Shown here: positions 1 through 5,976 of the stretch, one piece after another
Numbering within the stretch: position 1 is the first letter of the stretch
How the letters are laid out: each line of letters begins with the position of its first letter
Assembly: GCA_900754495.1 (NCBI GenBank)
Contig: CAAEDC010000012.1
Location: forward strand, 1 to 6,859
Source: Eggerthellaceae bacterium
GTDB taxonomy: Bacteria; Actinomycetota; Coriobacteriia; Coriobacteriales; Eggerthellaceae
Direction of reading: 5' to 3'
Length of the DNA stretch: 6,859 bases
Notes under the pieces: generated by a model
Databases searched by the model: none
Told to the model about the DNA's origin: nothing
What the model saw: only the letters and a program-made list of their open reading frames with translations
Made by a program: the position numbers and the translations under genes

Positions 1-4
1 ATTG

Positions 5-39
5 AAATGAGAAATAGGGACAGTCACTTTTTCTCATTT
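5..39. repeat. Near-perfect inverted repeat (REP/MITE-end-like palindrome)
   Basis: The arms AAATGAGAAA (5-14) and TTTCTCATTT (30-39) are perfectly complementary over 10 bp. The interior (16-28) continues as an imperfect palindrome centred on GACAGTC. The whole would fold as one long AT-rich hairpin on either strand, unlike the GC-rich surroundings. Palindromes built around a GGGACAGTC core recur as dispersed extragenic elements, often linked to Y1-type (RAYT) transposases; linking this copy to them is from memory and unproven. It could instead be a terminator of a gene left of the window, because the plus strand has a run of five T (28-32) within the right arm. Confidence 0.55.
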
Positions 40-111
40 TCGCTGTTCGCGACCAGCTGCCATCCTCCTTTCGAGAGGGGTGTTTTAGAGTGAAAAGGGG
101 AGAGCCTCTTT

Positions 112-206
112 TCTCGCTGCGCCCCTCGTCGCGCTTCCTCTCGCTGCGCCTCTCGCTGCGCTTCCTCTCGCGTGCGGCCCGCGTTCCCTCCTGCACGCGG
201 CCCGCG
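112..206. repeat. Low-complexity GC-rich tract with CTCGCTGCGC direct repeats
   Basis: TCTCGCTGCGC occurs exactly at 112-122, 139-149 and 151-161, with degenerate copies between them and a partial copy near 166. It is followed by GCGGCCCGCG twice (174-183 and 197-206). CGCGTGC (169-175) and GCACGCG (193-199) are inverted and could form a hairpin. Translated on the minus strand it gives a Glu/Arg/Gln run that looks like an artefact of the repeat rather than a protein. No gene is supported in 1-246. The tract may be remnant or expanded intergenic sequence. Confidence 0.6.
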
Positions 207-231
207 CTTATCCGCCGCCCTCTGCCGAACG

Positions 232-260
232 CGGATGTGGTAGATTGTGTCTAGCATCCG
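232..260 (+). promoter_or_regulatory. Possible extended -10 promoter inside an inverted repeat, upstream of the DUF1847-mtnA operon
   Basis: TGG-TAGATT (238-246) fits an extended -10 element (TGn plus 4 of 6 matches to TATAAT); no good -35 is visible at the right spacing. It is framed by CGGATG (232-237) and CATCCG (255-260), with inner arms TAGA (241-244) and TCTA (250-253). The arrangement could be an operator over the -10 or a 5' leader hairpin just ahead of the ribosome-binding site. Transcription from here would start near 252, which argues against a GTG start at 247 for the downstream gene. Confidence 0.3.
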
Positions 261-273
261 AGAGAGAGGATCC

Positions 274-951
274 ATGATGGCCGTTGACGATCGCTCCTGC
301 CTGAACTGCACCGGTGAGCCTTGCGAGCATGCGACGGGCGACAATCCCGATTACTGCCTGGGCGGCTCGGTGACCCCCGAGATCCACGAAGAGGTGCGCC
401 GGCGCTATCTCGACCCCGAGATCCATGCGATCTACGAGGCGTCGGTGCGCTCCAGCGCCCTGTGCCCCAACCTCACGCGCGTGCAGGAGATCATCGAGTT
501 CGCGCGCGGACTTGGCGTCAGGAAGATCGGTTTGGCCTCCTGCACGATCATGCTCAACGAGGCGCGCACCTTCGCGCGCATCCTGCGCGATGCCGGATTC
601 GAGACGTACGGCGTCGCCTGCAAAATTGAGAGCAACCATCGCTCCGATCTCGACATCCATGTGTCCGAGGGTTCCCAGGACACCATTCTTTGCAACCCGA
701 TCATGCAGGCGCGCCTTCTGGAGGAGGCGGGCACCGAGCTCAACGTCGTCGTGGGCCTGTGCGTCGGGCACGACGCGCTGTTCTACAAGCACTCCGCGGC
801 CGTCACGACCACGCTTGCGGGCAAGGACCACATCACGATGAACAATCCCTGCGCCGCCCTTTACGGCTGCAATTCGATCTACAAACAGCGCATCCAGGAG
901 ACTGTCGATGCGTGCCGTGCCGATCTGGACTCGAGACCGCAAAGCCGATGA
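274..951 (+). CDS. DUF1847 family Cys-rich putative metal-binding protein
   Basis: This 225-aa soluble protein resembles the DUF1847 family, whose biochemical role is not established and which is usually labelled metal-binding. The N-terminus carries a cysteine cluster (C9, C12, C17, C28). A flavodoxin/Rossmann-like middle follows (IIEFARGLGVRKIGLASC at 73-90), then the family signatures CNPIMQARLLEE (140-151), VVVGLCVGHDALFYKHS (158-174) and TTTLAGKDH (178-186). There are twelve cysteines in all, many probably metal ligands. No signal peptide or membrane segment is seen. GAGAGGA (264-270) precedes two adjacent ATGs (274 and 277); its spacing slightly favours 277. A GTG at 247 has no ribosome-binding site. 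The stop lies 33 bp before mtnA on the same strand, so the two are probably co-transcribed. Family assignment is by recognised motifs; function is unknown. Confidence 0.85.
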   Translation: MMAVDDRSCLNCTGEPCEHATGDNPDYCLGGSVTPEIHEEVRRRYLDPEIHAIYEASVRSSALCPNLTRVQEIIEFARGLGVRKIGLASCTIMLNEARTFARILRDAGFETYGVACKIESNHRSDLDIHVSEGSQDTILCNPIMQARLLEEAGTELNVVVGLCVGHDALFYKHSAAVTTTLAGKDHITMNNPCAALYGCNSIYKQRIQETVDACRADLDSRPQSR

Positions 952-984
952 GGCGTTGCGCGTTGCTGTCAAAGGGGAACTCAC

Positions 985-2088
985 ATGAGCGAAGGATCAT
1001 CTTCCGAAATCAATGTCGATATCGACGCGCTGCCCCGATCGGTCGATCTGGTGTGCGGGCCTGACGGCGCGGCAGCGTTCACTTATCTTGACGAGCGGCT
1101 TCTTCCTTACGAGGTGCGATTCGAGACCACGTCCGATTGGCGCGTGGTCGTCGATGCGATCAAGACGCTCGCCGTGCGTGGCGCGCCCGCGATCGGCATC
1201 GCCGGAGCCGCCGCGCTCGCGGTATGGGCATCGAAGGAGGGCGCGAGGTCCGCTGCTGGGCATGGCTGTGCCTGCGACAGGGACGCTTTCTTAGAGCTGA
1301 TGGAGCCCGTGGCCGACGAGGTGCGCTCCGCCCGACCCACCGCCGTGAACCTCATGTGGGCGGTCGATCGCATGAAGCGGTTCGCTCTGCAAGCTGCCGT
1401 ATCATTAGGATCTTCGTGGGAGATCGCCGATGCCATGGTCGAGGAGGTCCTCCGCATGGAGGACGAGGACATCGCATCGAACCGTGCGATCGGCGCATAC
1501 GGTGCTGAATTGCTCGGCCCCGGCACGAGCGTGCTCACCCACTGCAACGCCGGCAGTCTGGGGACCGTGCTGTACGGAACGGCGCTCGGCGTCGTCTACA
1601 CGGCAGCTGCTCAGGGCAAGATCGAGCGCGTCTATGCCGATGAGACGCGCCCGGTGGGGCAGGGCGCGCGCCTGACGACGTGGGAGCTGTCGCGCGTCGG
1701 CATCCCCACAACGTTGATCTGCGACAATATGGCAGCGAGCTTGATGGCCCAGGGCAAGATCGACGCCGTCATCGTCGGAGCGGACCGCATCACCGCCAAC
1801 GGCGATGCCGCCAACAAGATCGGAACCTACGGCGTGGCCGTGCTCGCCAAGCATCACGGCATCCCGTTCTACGTCGCCGCTCCGGCGAGCACGGTCGACC
1901 TTGCGCTTGCGGACGGTTCGCAGATCCCGATCGAGCAGCGCGACCCGAGCGAGGTCCTGCCGCGTCCGATCGAGGGCGTCGACGTGTGGAACCCCGCCTT
2001 CGACGTGACGCCCGCCGGCCTCATCACGGCGATCGTGACGGACCGGGGCGTGTTCGCACCGGCAGATCTGGCCGCTGGGTTGGTATAA
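985..2088 (+). CDS. mtnA: S-methyl-5-thioribose-1-phosphate isomerase
   Basis: MtnA converts 5-methylthioribose-1-phosphate to 5-methylthioribulose-1-phosphate in the cytoplasm. This is a step of methionine salvage, or of the shorter methylthioadenosine-disposal (DHAP shunt) routes found in anaerobes. The 367-aa length is normal for the family. Diagnostic motifs are RGAPAIGIAGA (65-75), NLMWAVDRM (122-130), THCNAGSLGT (185-194), ADETRPVGQGARLT (218-231), CDNMAASLM (246-254), VGADRITANGDAANKIGTY (264-282) and NPAFDVTPAGLI (336-347). By family knowledge the catalytic Cys and Asp are C187 and D267; both are present. AAAGGGGA (971-978) sits 6 nt before the ATG. It is the second gene of an operon with the DUF1847 protein. 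No other salvage gene (mtnN/mtnP, mtnK, mtnBD, aldolase) lies in the window, so the end product cannot be read here. Related eIF2B-like isomerases are less likely given the full motif set. Confidence 0.97.
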   Translation: MSEGSSSEINVDIDALPRSVDLVCGPDGAAAFTYLDERLLPYEVRFETTSDWRVVVDAIKTLAVRGAPAIGIAGAAALAVWASKEGARSAAGHGCACDRDAFLELMEPVADEVRSARPTAVNLMWAVDRMKRFALQAAVSLGSSWEIADAMVEEVLRMEDEDIASNRAIGAYGAELLGPGTSVLTHCNAGSLGTVLYGTALGVVYTAAAQGKIERVYADETRPVGQGARLTTWELSRVGIPTTLICDNMAASLMAQGKIDAVIVGADRITANGDAANKIGTYGVAVLAKHHGIPFYVAAPASTVDLALADGSQIPIEQRDPSEVLPRPIEGVDVWNPAFDVTPAGLITAIVTDRGVFAPADLAAGLV

Positions 2089-2123
2089 GGTCCTTCGGTG
2101 ACACGCAACGGCGGTTGTGCCTA

Positions 2124-2152
2124 GTGAAACATAGTCGCCGGGGGAGTATACT
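2124..2152 (+). promoter_or_regulatory. Sigma-70-type promoter for the 71-aa zinc-ribbon gene
   Basis: GTGAAA (2124-2129, 4 of 6 matches to TTGACA) and TATACT (2147-2152, 5 of 6 matches to TATAAT) are separated by exactly 17 bp. The predicted transcription start near 2159 leaves a leader of about 20 nt holding the ribosome-binding site AAAGGGG. The zinc-ribbon gene therefore seems to be expressed independently of mtnA. No clear intrinsic terminator for mtnA is seen in the 90-bp gap; a weak 6-bp hairpin (2104-2119) has no T tract. Confidence 0.6.
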
Positions 2153-2178
2153 TCCCTCAGACGAGAAAGGGGTTCGCC

Positions 2179-2394
2179 ATGTGCATTCCTTGCGTGATGT
2201 GCGGCGCCTGCATGGACGGGGAGGGTATGCAGGGAGTCGAGGAGGGCCGCTGCCCCTCCTGCGGCGAGATCGTCCCTCCAGACGCGATCAGCTGCCCCCA
2301 TTGCTATACGTTCCTCTATCGAAAGCCCGCTTCTGCCGTCCCGGATCGCGCGGATGTCGATAAGGAGTTTGCGCAAATTATGGCGAACGCTTAG
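2179..2394 (+). CDS. Small eight-cysteine zinc-ribbon protein
   Basis: This is a 71-aa cytoplasmic protein. The N-terminus has four evenly spaced cysteines (C2, C5, C8, C11; CxxCxxCxxC), followed by a second site with two CxxC knuckles (CPSC at 25-28 and CPHC at 39-42) typical of a zinc ribbon. The last 25 residues are polar and probably helical. The second site should bind Zn2+; the first could bind Zn2+ or an Fe-S cluster, which the sequence does not settle. AAAGGGG (2166-2172) lies 6 nt before the ATG. It shares the Met-Cys start and paired CxxC layout with the 69-aa protein at 3201-3410, so the two may be functionally related. Its TAG overlaps the TAA of the opposing tetR gene. Its function is not known; protein-protein or nucleic-acid contact is usual for such ribbons. 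Confidence 0.85.
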   Translation: MCIPCVMCGACMDGEGMQGVEEGRCPSCGEIVPPDAISCPHCYTFLYRKPASAVPDRADVDKEFAQIMANA

Positions 2395-3113
2395 AAATTG
2401 TCCTCGACGAGACGTTTGACCTGGCTTTCCACGAGCGTTTTCAGCGAATCGTGGACGACGTTCTCGAAGGGGTAGATGTCGTGCGCGCCTCTTCTTCGCG
2501 ATGAGTAGTACAGCCGTTCGGCGAAGCGGGAGAGGAACGCATCGGTGTAGAATTGCGCGAGGAAGTCCATGCAGTCGTTCTTCTGTAGGATCGTCGAGAC
2601 GCCTGCCGCCTGAATCGGTCCGAGCTTTTCCAGCTCGCGTTGGACGAGGAACTCTATGTCCTGTTTGATGGCGGGATAGTAGAGGCGGTGCAGGTACTGG
2701 TCCAGCGTGGCGGGTCCGCGCGTGGACAGGATCGCACGGTAGTACGTCCGCCTTTTTTCGAGAACAGATGCGAGCACGCTGAAGAAGGGCGCGTGGTAGA
2801 TCCGTCCGGATTCCTTGAGGTTGTGTACGTAGTAGGGGAAATCGGCGTAGCAGCTCGATCCTTCAGGTTCGTACACGAGGAGGTTCTCCTCGAAGCGTTC
2901 GGACAGCGCGCAGCCGAGTTCGTAGCGGAACAGCCAGATGATCAGCTGTTCCTTTCCGCTGAAATGGTAGTAGAACGTCTTGCGATGCTTGCCGAGCCTA
3001 TCGACGATCATGTTGATGGTGATGCGCTCGGGAGGCGTCTGGCCGGCAAGTTCGGCGAAGGCGGTCGCCAGTTGCAGTTTTGCTTCTACGTGCTTTTGGT
3101 TCATCATGTGCAT
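2391..3113 (-). CDS. TetR/AcrR-family transcriptional regulator
   Basis: This 240-aa protein is probably a dimeric ligand-responsive DNA-binding regulator. The N-terminal helix-turn-helix lies at about residues 28-58, with ITINMIVDRLGKHRKTFYYHF at 31-51; the KTFYYHF element is characteristic of TetR recognition helices. The C-terminal 180 residues should be the ligand/dimer domain and are not assignable to a ligand class by eye. The chosen ATG (3113) is preceded on the minus strand by AGGAA at a good distance. An upstream in-frame ATG at 3149 has no ribosome-binding site and lies against the foot of a terminator hairpin. A convincing own promoter is not visible in the 39 bp between hairpin and start, so read-through from the oxidoreductase operon is possible. 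It may control that operon or the convergent zinc-ribbon gene; this is inferred from position only. Confidence 0.9.
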   Translation of the reverse strand: MHMMNQKHVEAKLQLATAFAELAGQTPPERITINMIVDRLGKHRKTFYYHFSGKEQLIIWLFRYELGCALSERFEENLLVYEPEGSSCYADFPYYVHNLKESGRIYHAPFFSVLASVLEKRRTYYRAILSTRGPATLDQYLHRLYYPAIKQDIEFLVQRELEKLGPIQAAGVSTILQKNDCMDFLAQFYTDAFLSRFAERLYYSSRRRGAHDIYPFENVVHDSLKTLVESQVKRLVEDNF

Positions 3114-3152
3114 GCGATTCCTGAATGGCGGGCAAACGAAACTTAACATGCA

Positions 3153-3188
3153 ACGCGACGGCGCGCTGCTAAGCGCGCGCCGTCGCGT
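3153..3188 (-). terminator. Strong hairpin terminator of the oxidoreductase operon
   Basis: The arms 3153-3166 and 3175-3188 are perfectly complementary over 14 GC-rich bp around an 8-nt loop. The hairpin begins 12 nt past the stop of the 69-aa zinc-ribbon gene on the minus strand. It is followed on that strand by a moderately T-rich stretch (TTGCATGTTAAGTTTCGTTT). The T tract is interrupted, so termination may be incomplete and allow some read-through into tetR. Confidence 0.72.
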
Positions 3189-3200
3189 CTGATGCCGGGT

Positions 3201-3410
3201 TTACGCCTCGGGCGGTTTCGGGGCCTCGGGCGCAGCAGGCGCTGCCGGAGCGGAAGGCGCGGGGGGCGCTGCGGCACCCGAAGGATCGGATCCCTGCCTC
3301 ATCATCTCGCCGCACTCGGGGCAGGTGCCGTCCGGGTTGGGCTCCGCGACGATGAAGCAATGGGGACAGATGATCTCACCGGCATCCGCCGAAGGTGGCC
3401 TGAAGCACAT
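3201..3410 (-). CDS. Small zinc-ribbon protein with Pro/Ala-rich tail
   Basis: This is a 69-aa cytoplasmic protein. It begins MCFRPP, then has one zinc ribbon formed by CPHC (15-18) and CPEC (30-33). A low-complexity tail (about 44-69) of alternating Ala and Pro, with a few Glu and Lys, is probably disordered. AAGGGGG lies 7 nt before the ATG on the minus strand. The gene starts 12 bp after the 71-aa helix-hairpin-helix gene and is the last gene before the hairpin at 3153-3188. Co-transcription with the molybdopterin oxidoreductase suggests an accessory or scaffold role for that enzyme, but this is inference. It resembles the protein at 2179-2394 in its Met-Cys start and ribbon spacing but lacks the CxxCxxCxxC cluster. 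Confidence 0.85.
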   Translation of the reverse strand: MCFRPPSADAGEIICPHCFIVAEPNPDGTCPECGEMMRQGSDPSGAAAPPAPSAPAAPAAPEAPKPPEA

Positions 3411-3422
3411 TATGCATCCCCC

Positions 3423-3638
3423 TTACCATTCGCAATTCTGCATCAAGATGAAATTGCCTGCCGTCGAAGACCATTCCTCAAGTTTAAAGGAGTCGACGCC
3501 GATTTTCTCCGAGAGCTCCGCGCGGGAATCGGGATATTTGGCGACGTCATAGAACTTCTCGATAGTCTCAATACCTTCGGCTTTGAGCTTCTCGGCGACT
3601 TCGGGGTCCATGCCGAACAACGTGGAAATATCAGCCAT
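3423..3638 (-). CDS. Small helix-hairpin-helix protein (DUF4332-like)
   Basis: This is a 71-aa protein. Two helical repeats are visible: FGMDPEVAEKLKAEGIETIEKFY (8-30), which has the helix-hairpin-helix layout with an acidic turn in place of the usual GxG, and SRAELSEKIGVDSFKLEEW (38-56), which matches the style of the DUF4332 second hairpin. Such folds are found in DNA-binding or protein-interaction modules. Here the usual glycine hairpin is absent (GMDP instead of GIGP), so DNA binding is uncertain. One cysteine (C69) sits near the end. GAGGAAAGGA precedes the ATG on the minus strand with 9 nt spacing. The gene is 106 bp downstream of the oxidoreductase and 12 bp upstream of the zinc-ribbon gene. 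No known partner function is claimed; a chaperone or subunit for the oxidoreductase is one possibility. Confidence 0.83.
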   Translation of the reverse strand: MADISTLFGMDPEVAEKLKAEGIETIEKFYDVAKYPDSRAELSEKIGVDSFKLEEWSSTAGNFILMQNCEW

Positions 3639-3673
3639 ATTGCATCATCCTTTCCTCTGTGAAGCATGCGCCG

Positions 3674-3701
3674 AGGCCGCGCCCGGCACGGGGCGCGGCC
3701 T
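3674..3701 (-). other. GC-rich intercistronic hairpin
   Basis: AGGCCGCGCCC (3674-3684) and GGGCGCGGCCT (3691-3701) form a perfect 11-bp stem with a 6-nt loop between the oxidoreductase stop and the next ribosome-binding site. No T tract follows on either strand, so it is not a standard intrinsic terminator. It may stabilise the 3' end of the upstream message or set a different expression level for the small downstream genes. Confidence 0.6.
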
Positions 3702-3744
3702 GTGCAACTCAACTCAAGCAAGCGTGCGGGTCAGGCGCGGTGAT

Positions 3745-5976
3745 CTACCAATCCTGCTTCTCGCACTTGTAGACCTTGGCGGCGACGCCGGTCTGCTGCC
3801 AAGCGCCGATGATCTGGTCGAGCGTGTCGGGAGAGTCGTCGAGCAGGACGTTGGCGTTGCACTCGAAGGCGCCGAACAGGCTCGGATACGCCTCTTCCTT
3901 CTCCGGGAACCACCAGTCATGCTGCACGCTGATGACGCGCGGGTCCACGATCGAGGTCTTGCGGGCACGCTGCCTGATGCGGCCCATGGCGGTCTCGATC
4001 CAGCACCAGTCGCCGTCGCGGATGTCAAGGTCGATGGCGGTGTCGGGATGGATGTCGAAGATCGGATCCGGATGCAGGTCGCGATACGGGCCGGGCTGGC
4101 GATGCTCGCTGTGATAGAACGGCATGAATCGCGCACCGGTGATCATGACCAGCGGGTACTCGTCCTTCCACTCAGGATGCTTCTCAACGCTCTGCGCCGG
4201 GTACTCGAAGTGCGGCAGCGGATCGAAGTCGATGCCGGTCTCCTTGGCGAGCATCTCGATGACGGAGCTCTTGAGCTCGACCTTGCCCGAAGGAGTGAGG
4301 AACTTGAAGCCGGGCTCCTTGTACTTCTCGAACTTTTTCTGGCCGGCCATGTACCTGACGTCGTTGTAGAACTTCTCGTGCGTGAGGCCCATCGGGGCGA
4401 GCTGGAAGTCCAGCATGTCCTCGGCCTTGGGTCCCCACCACTTGTCCTCCTGGCCGAGGCGGATCGCCAGGCCGTAGAAGAACTCGTAGTCGTCGCGGAA
4501 GTCGACGTCGGTGCCGCCCTCGAAGCGGTCGATCACGCGCGCCTGGGCGCCGAAGTACATCGGGCGATGGTTCATGACCGCGTAGCAGTTGTCGGGGCGC
4601 TCGAGCCATGTGGCGGCCGGGAGCACGTAGTCGGCGAGCGCGCCGGTCGGCGTCATGAAGTAGTCATGGACGACGAGCAGCTCGAGGTTCATGAGAGCCT
4701 CAACGACGAGCTTGGTGTTCGAGAACGCCATGACGGGGTTGTCCGCCTGGACGATGAGGGCCTTGACCGGGTAAGGGTTGCCGTCGCGCATAGCGCGGAA
4801 CAGCAGCGGCGCGTTGGAATACGGGTAGAACGACGGATACGCCTGGGAGATGATGTCCCAGCCCTTGAACGTCAGACCCGGGAAACGGTCGTTGCCGATC
4901 ATCTTGTCGCGCTGCTCCTGCGGCAGAGCGTAGTGCTCGTAGAACGCCGGTGGGAAGCGGGACGGAGGCGCCAGCAGGTCGCCGCCCTTCTTGTCGAGGT
5001 TGCCGGTGATGGCGCGCAGGATCGCCTTGGCCTGGATGGCGCTGGAGGCGTTGATGCCGCTCGCGTCGCCGCCCTTCTGGCCCCACGGCAGGCAGGCGGA
5101 GGGAGCGGTCGCGTACATGCGTGCAGCCTGGCGGATCTTGTCGGCCGGGATCCAGGTGATCTCGGAGACCTTCTCCGGCGGGTACTCGGCAGCGCGTTCC
5201 TTCAGCTCGTCGAAGCCGATGCACCACTCGTCGACGAACTCATGGTCGTAGAGATCCTCTTCGATGATGACGTTGATCATGCCGAGGGCGAGCGCCGCGT
5301 CGGTGCCGGGGCGGATCTGCAGGAACAGATCGGCCTTCTGCGCGACTTCGCTGAAGCGCGGATCGATGACGAGGAGCTTGGCGCCGCGCTCCTTCATGTT
5401 GGTGTCGACCCAGTGCCACAGCAGGGGCTCGGATGCGATGGTGTTGCGGCCCCACAGCACTACGAGATCGGCGCCGACCCAGTCGGACTTGTCGGAGCAG
5501 AAGCCGCCGTAGGTGCAGGGCTCCAGCCACATGTCGGAGCTATAGCAGATGGTGCCGTTGCCGCCGGTGTTGGGGCTGCCGAACAGGTTGGTGAACTTGT
5601 AGTGCAGCCAGCTCCAGGTGCGGGCGGTTCCTTCCGTGAAGGCAAGTGTCTCAGCGCCGTATTTGTCGCGGAGGTCGGAGAGCTTCTCGGCGATCTCGTC
5701 GAACGCCTGGTCCCAGGTGATCTCCTCCCACTTGCCGCCGCCGCGCTCGCCGGCGCGCTTCAGCGGTCTCTTCAGACGGTTGGGGTTGTACACGAAGCCA
5801 TCAAGATAACGCTTCTTGTCCAATCGGGAACACACAAAACCTTTGTTGTGGGGGCAATCCGGATCGCCCTTGATGTCCACGATTCGACCGTTCTTCTTCG
5901 TGACCAGAACGCCGCAGCGGACGTGGCAGAAGAAGCAACCAGCACGCAGGACCTCAATGTTGTCGGTTTCAGCCAT
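3745..5976 (-). CDS. Cytoplasmic molybdopterin (bis-MGD) oxidoreductase, acetylene hydratase-like
   Basis: This 743-aa Mo/W-bis-MGD enzyme belongs to the DMSO reductase superfamily. The N-terminal [4Fe-4S] motif is C14-x2-C17-x3-C21...C49, with an extra cysteine at C41. LLGSPN-like LFGSPN (131-136) leads to C144, which aligns with the metal-ligand Cys141 of Pelobacter acetylene hydratase as I recall that sequence. Other shared stretches are GTDAALALGMINVII (224-238), the WCIGFDELKER segment (251-261), MTPTGALADYVLPAATWLERP (441-461), TPSGKVEL (561-568) and HRQPGPYRDLHPDPI (625-639); the C-terminus AAKVYKC also matches. Residue H18 stands where that enzyme has catalytic Asp13, so acetylene hydration is unlikely. 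There is no Tat signal or membrane segment, and no ferredoxin-type partner subunit in the window, unlike many exported relatives. GAGGAA precedes the ATG at 5976; the reading frame extends 49 codons further upstream without homology. Substrate unknown; reductive dehydroxylation or transhydroxylation are family-based options. Confidence 0.94.
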   Translation of the reverse strand: MAETDNIEVLRAGCFFCHVRCGVLVTKKNGRIVDIKGDPDCPHNKGFVCSRLDKKRYLDGFVYNPNRLKRPLKRAGERGGGKWEEITWDQAFDEIAEKLSDLRDKYGAETLAFTEGTARTWSWLHYKFTNLFGSPNTGGNGTICYSSDMWLEPCTYGGFCSDKSDWVGADLVVLWGRNTIASEPLLWHWVDTNMKERGAKLLVIDPRFSEVAQKADLFLQIRPGTDAALALGMINVIIEEDLYDHEFVDEWCIGFDELKERAAEYPPEKVSEITWIPADKIRQAARMYATAPSACLPWGQKGGDASGINASSAIQAKAILRAITGNLDKKGGDLLAPPSRFPPAFYEHYALPQEQRDKMIGNDRFPGLTFKGWDIISQAYPSFYPYSNAPLLFRAMRDGNPYPVKALIVQADNPVMAFSNTKLVVEALMNLELLVVHDYFMTPTGALADYVLPAATWLERPDNCYAVMNHRPMYFGAQARVIDRFEGGTDVDFRDDYEFFYGLAIRLGQEDKWWGPKAEDMLDFQLAPMGLTHEKFYNDVRYMAGQKKFEKYKEPGFKFLTPSGKVELKSSVIEMLAKETGIDFDPLPHFEYPAQSVEKHPEWKDEYPLVMITGARFMPFYHSEHRQPGPYRDLHPDPIFDIHPDTAIDLDIRDGDWCWIETAMGRIRQRARKTSIVDPRVISVQHDWWFPEKEEAYPSLFGAFECNANVLLDDSPDTLDQIIGAWQQTGVAAKVYKCEKQDW

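Noticed and set aside
112..206. CRISPR array
   Set aside because: The repeats are only about 11 nt, degenerate, and separated by 1-16 nt of similar sequence rather than unique spacers.
24..344. 106-codon minus-strand frame with a Glu-Arg-Gln repeat
   Set aside because: The repeat region simply translates the CTCGCTGCGC DNA repeats, it overlaps the start of the DUF1847 gene, and no ribosome-binding site or family motif supports it.
1405..2376. 323-codon open frame on the minus strand over mtnA
   Set aside because: It is antisense to the unmistakable mtnA and has the Arg/Ala/Asp/His composition of a shadow frame.
3114..3149. N-terminal 12-residue extension of the TetR protein
   Set aside because: There is no ribosome-binding site before the ATG at 3149, and that codon abuts the terminator hairpin; AGGAA before 3113 fits better.
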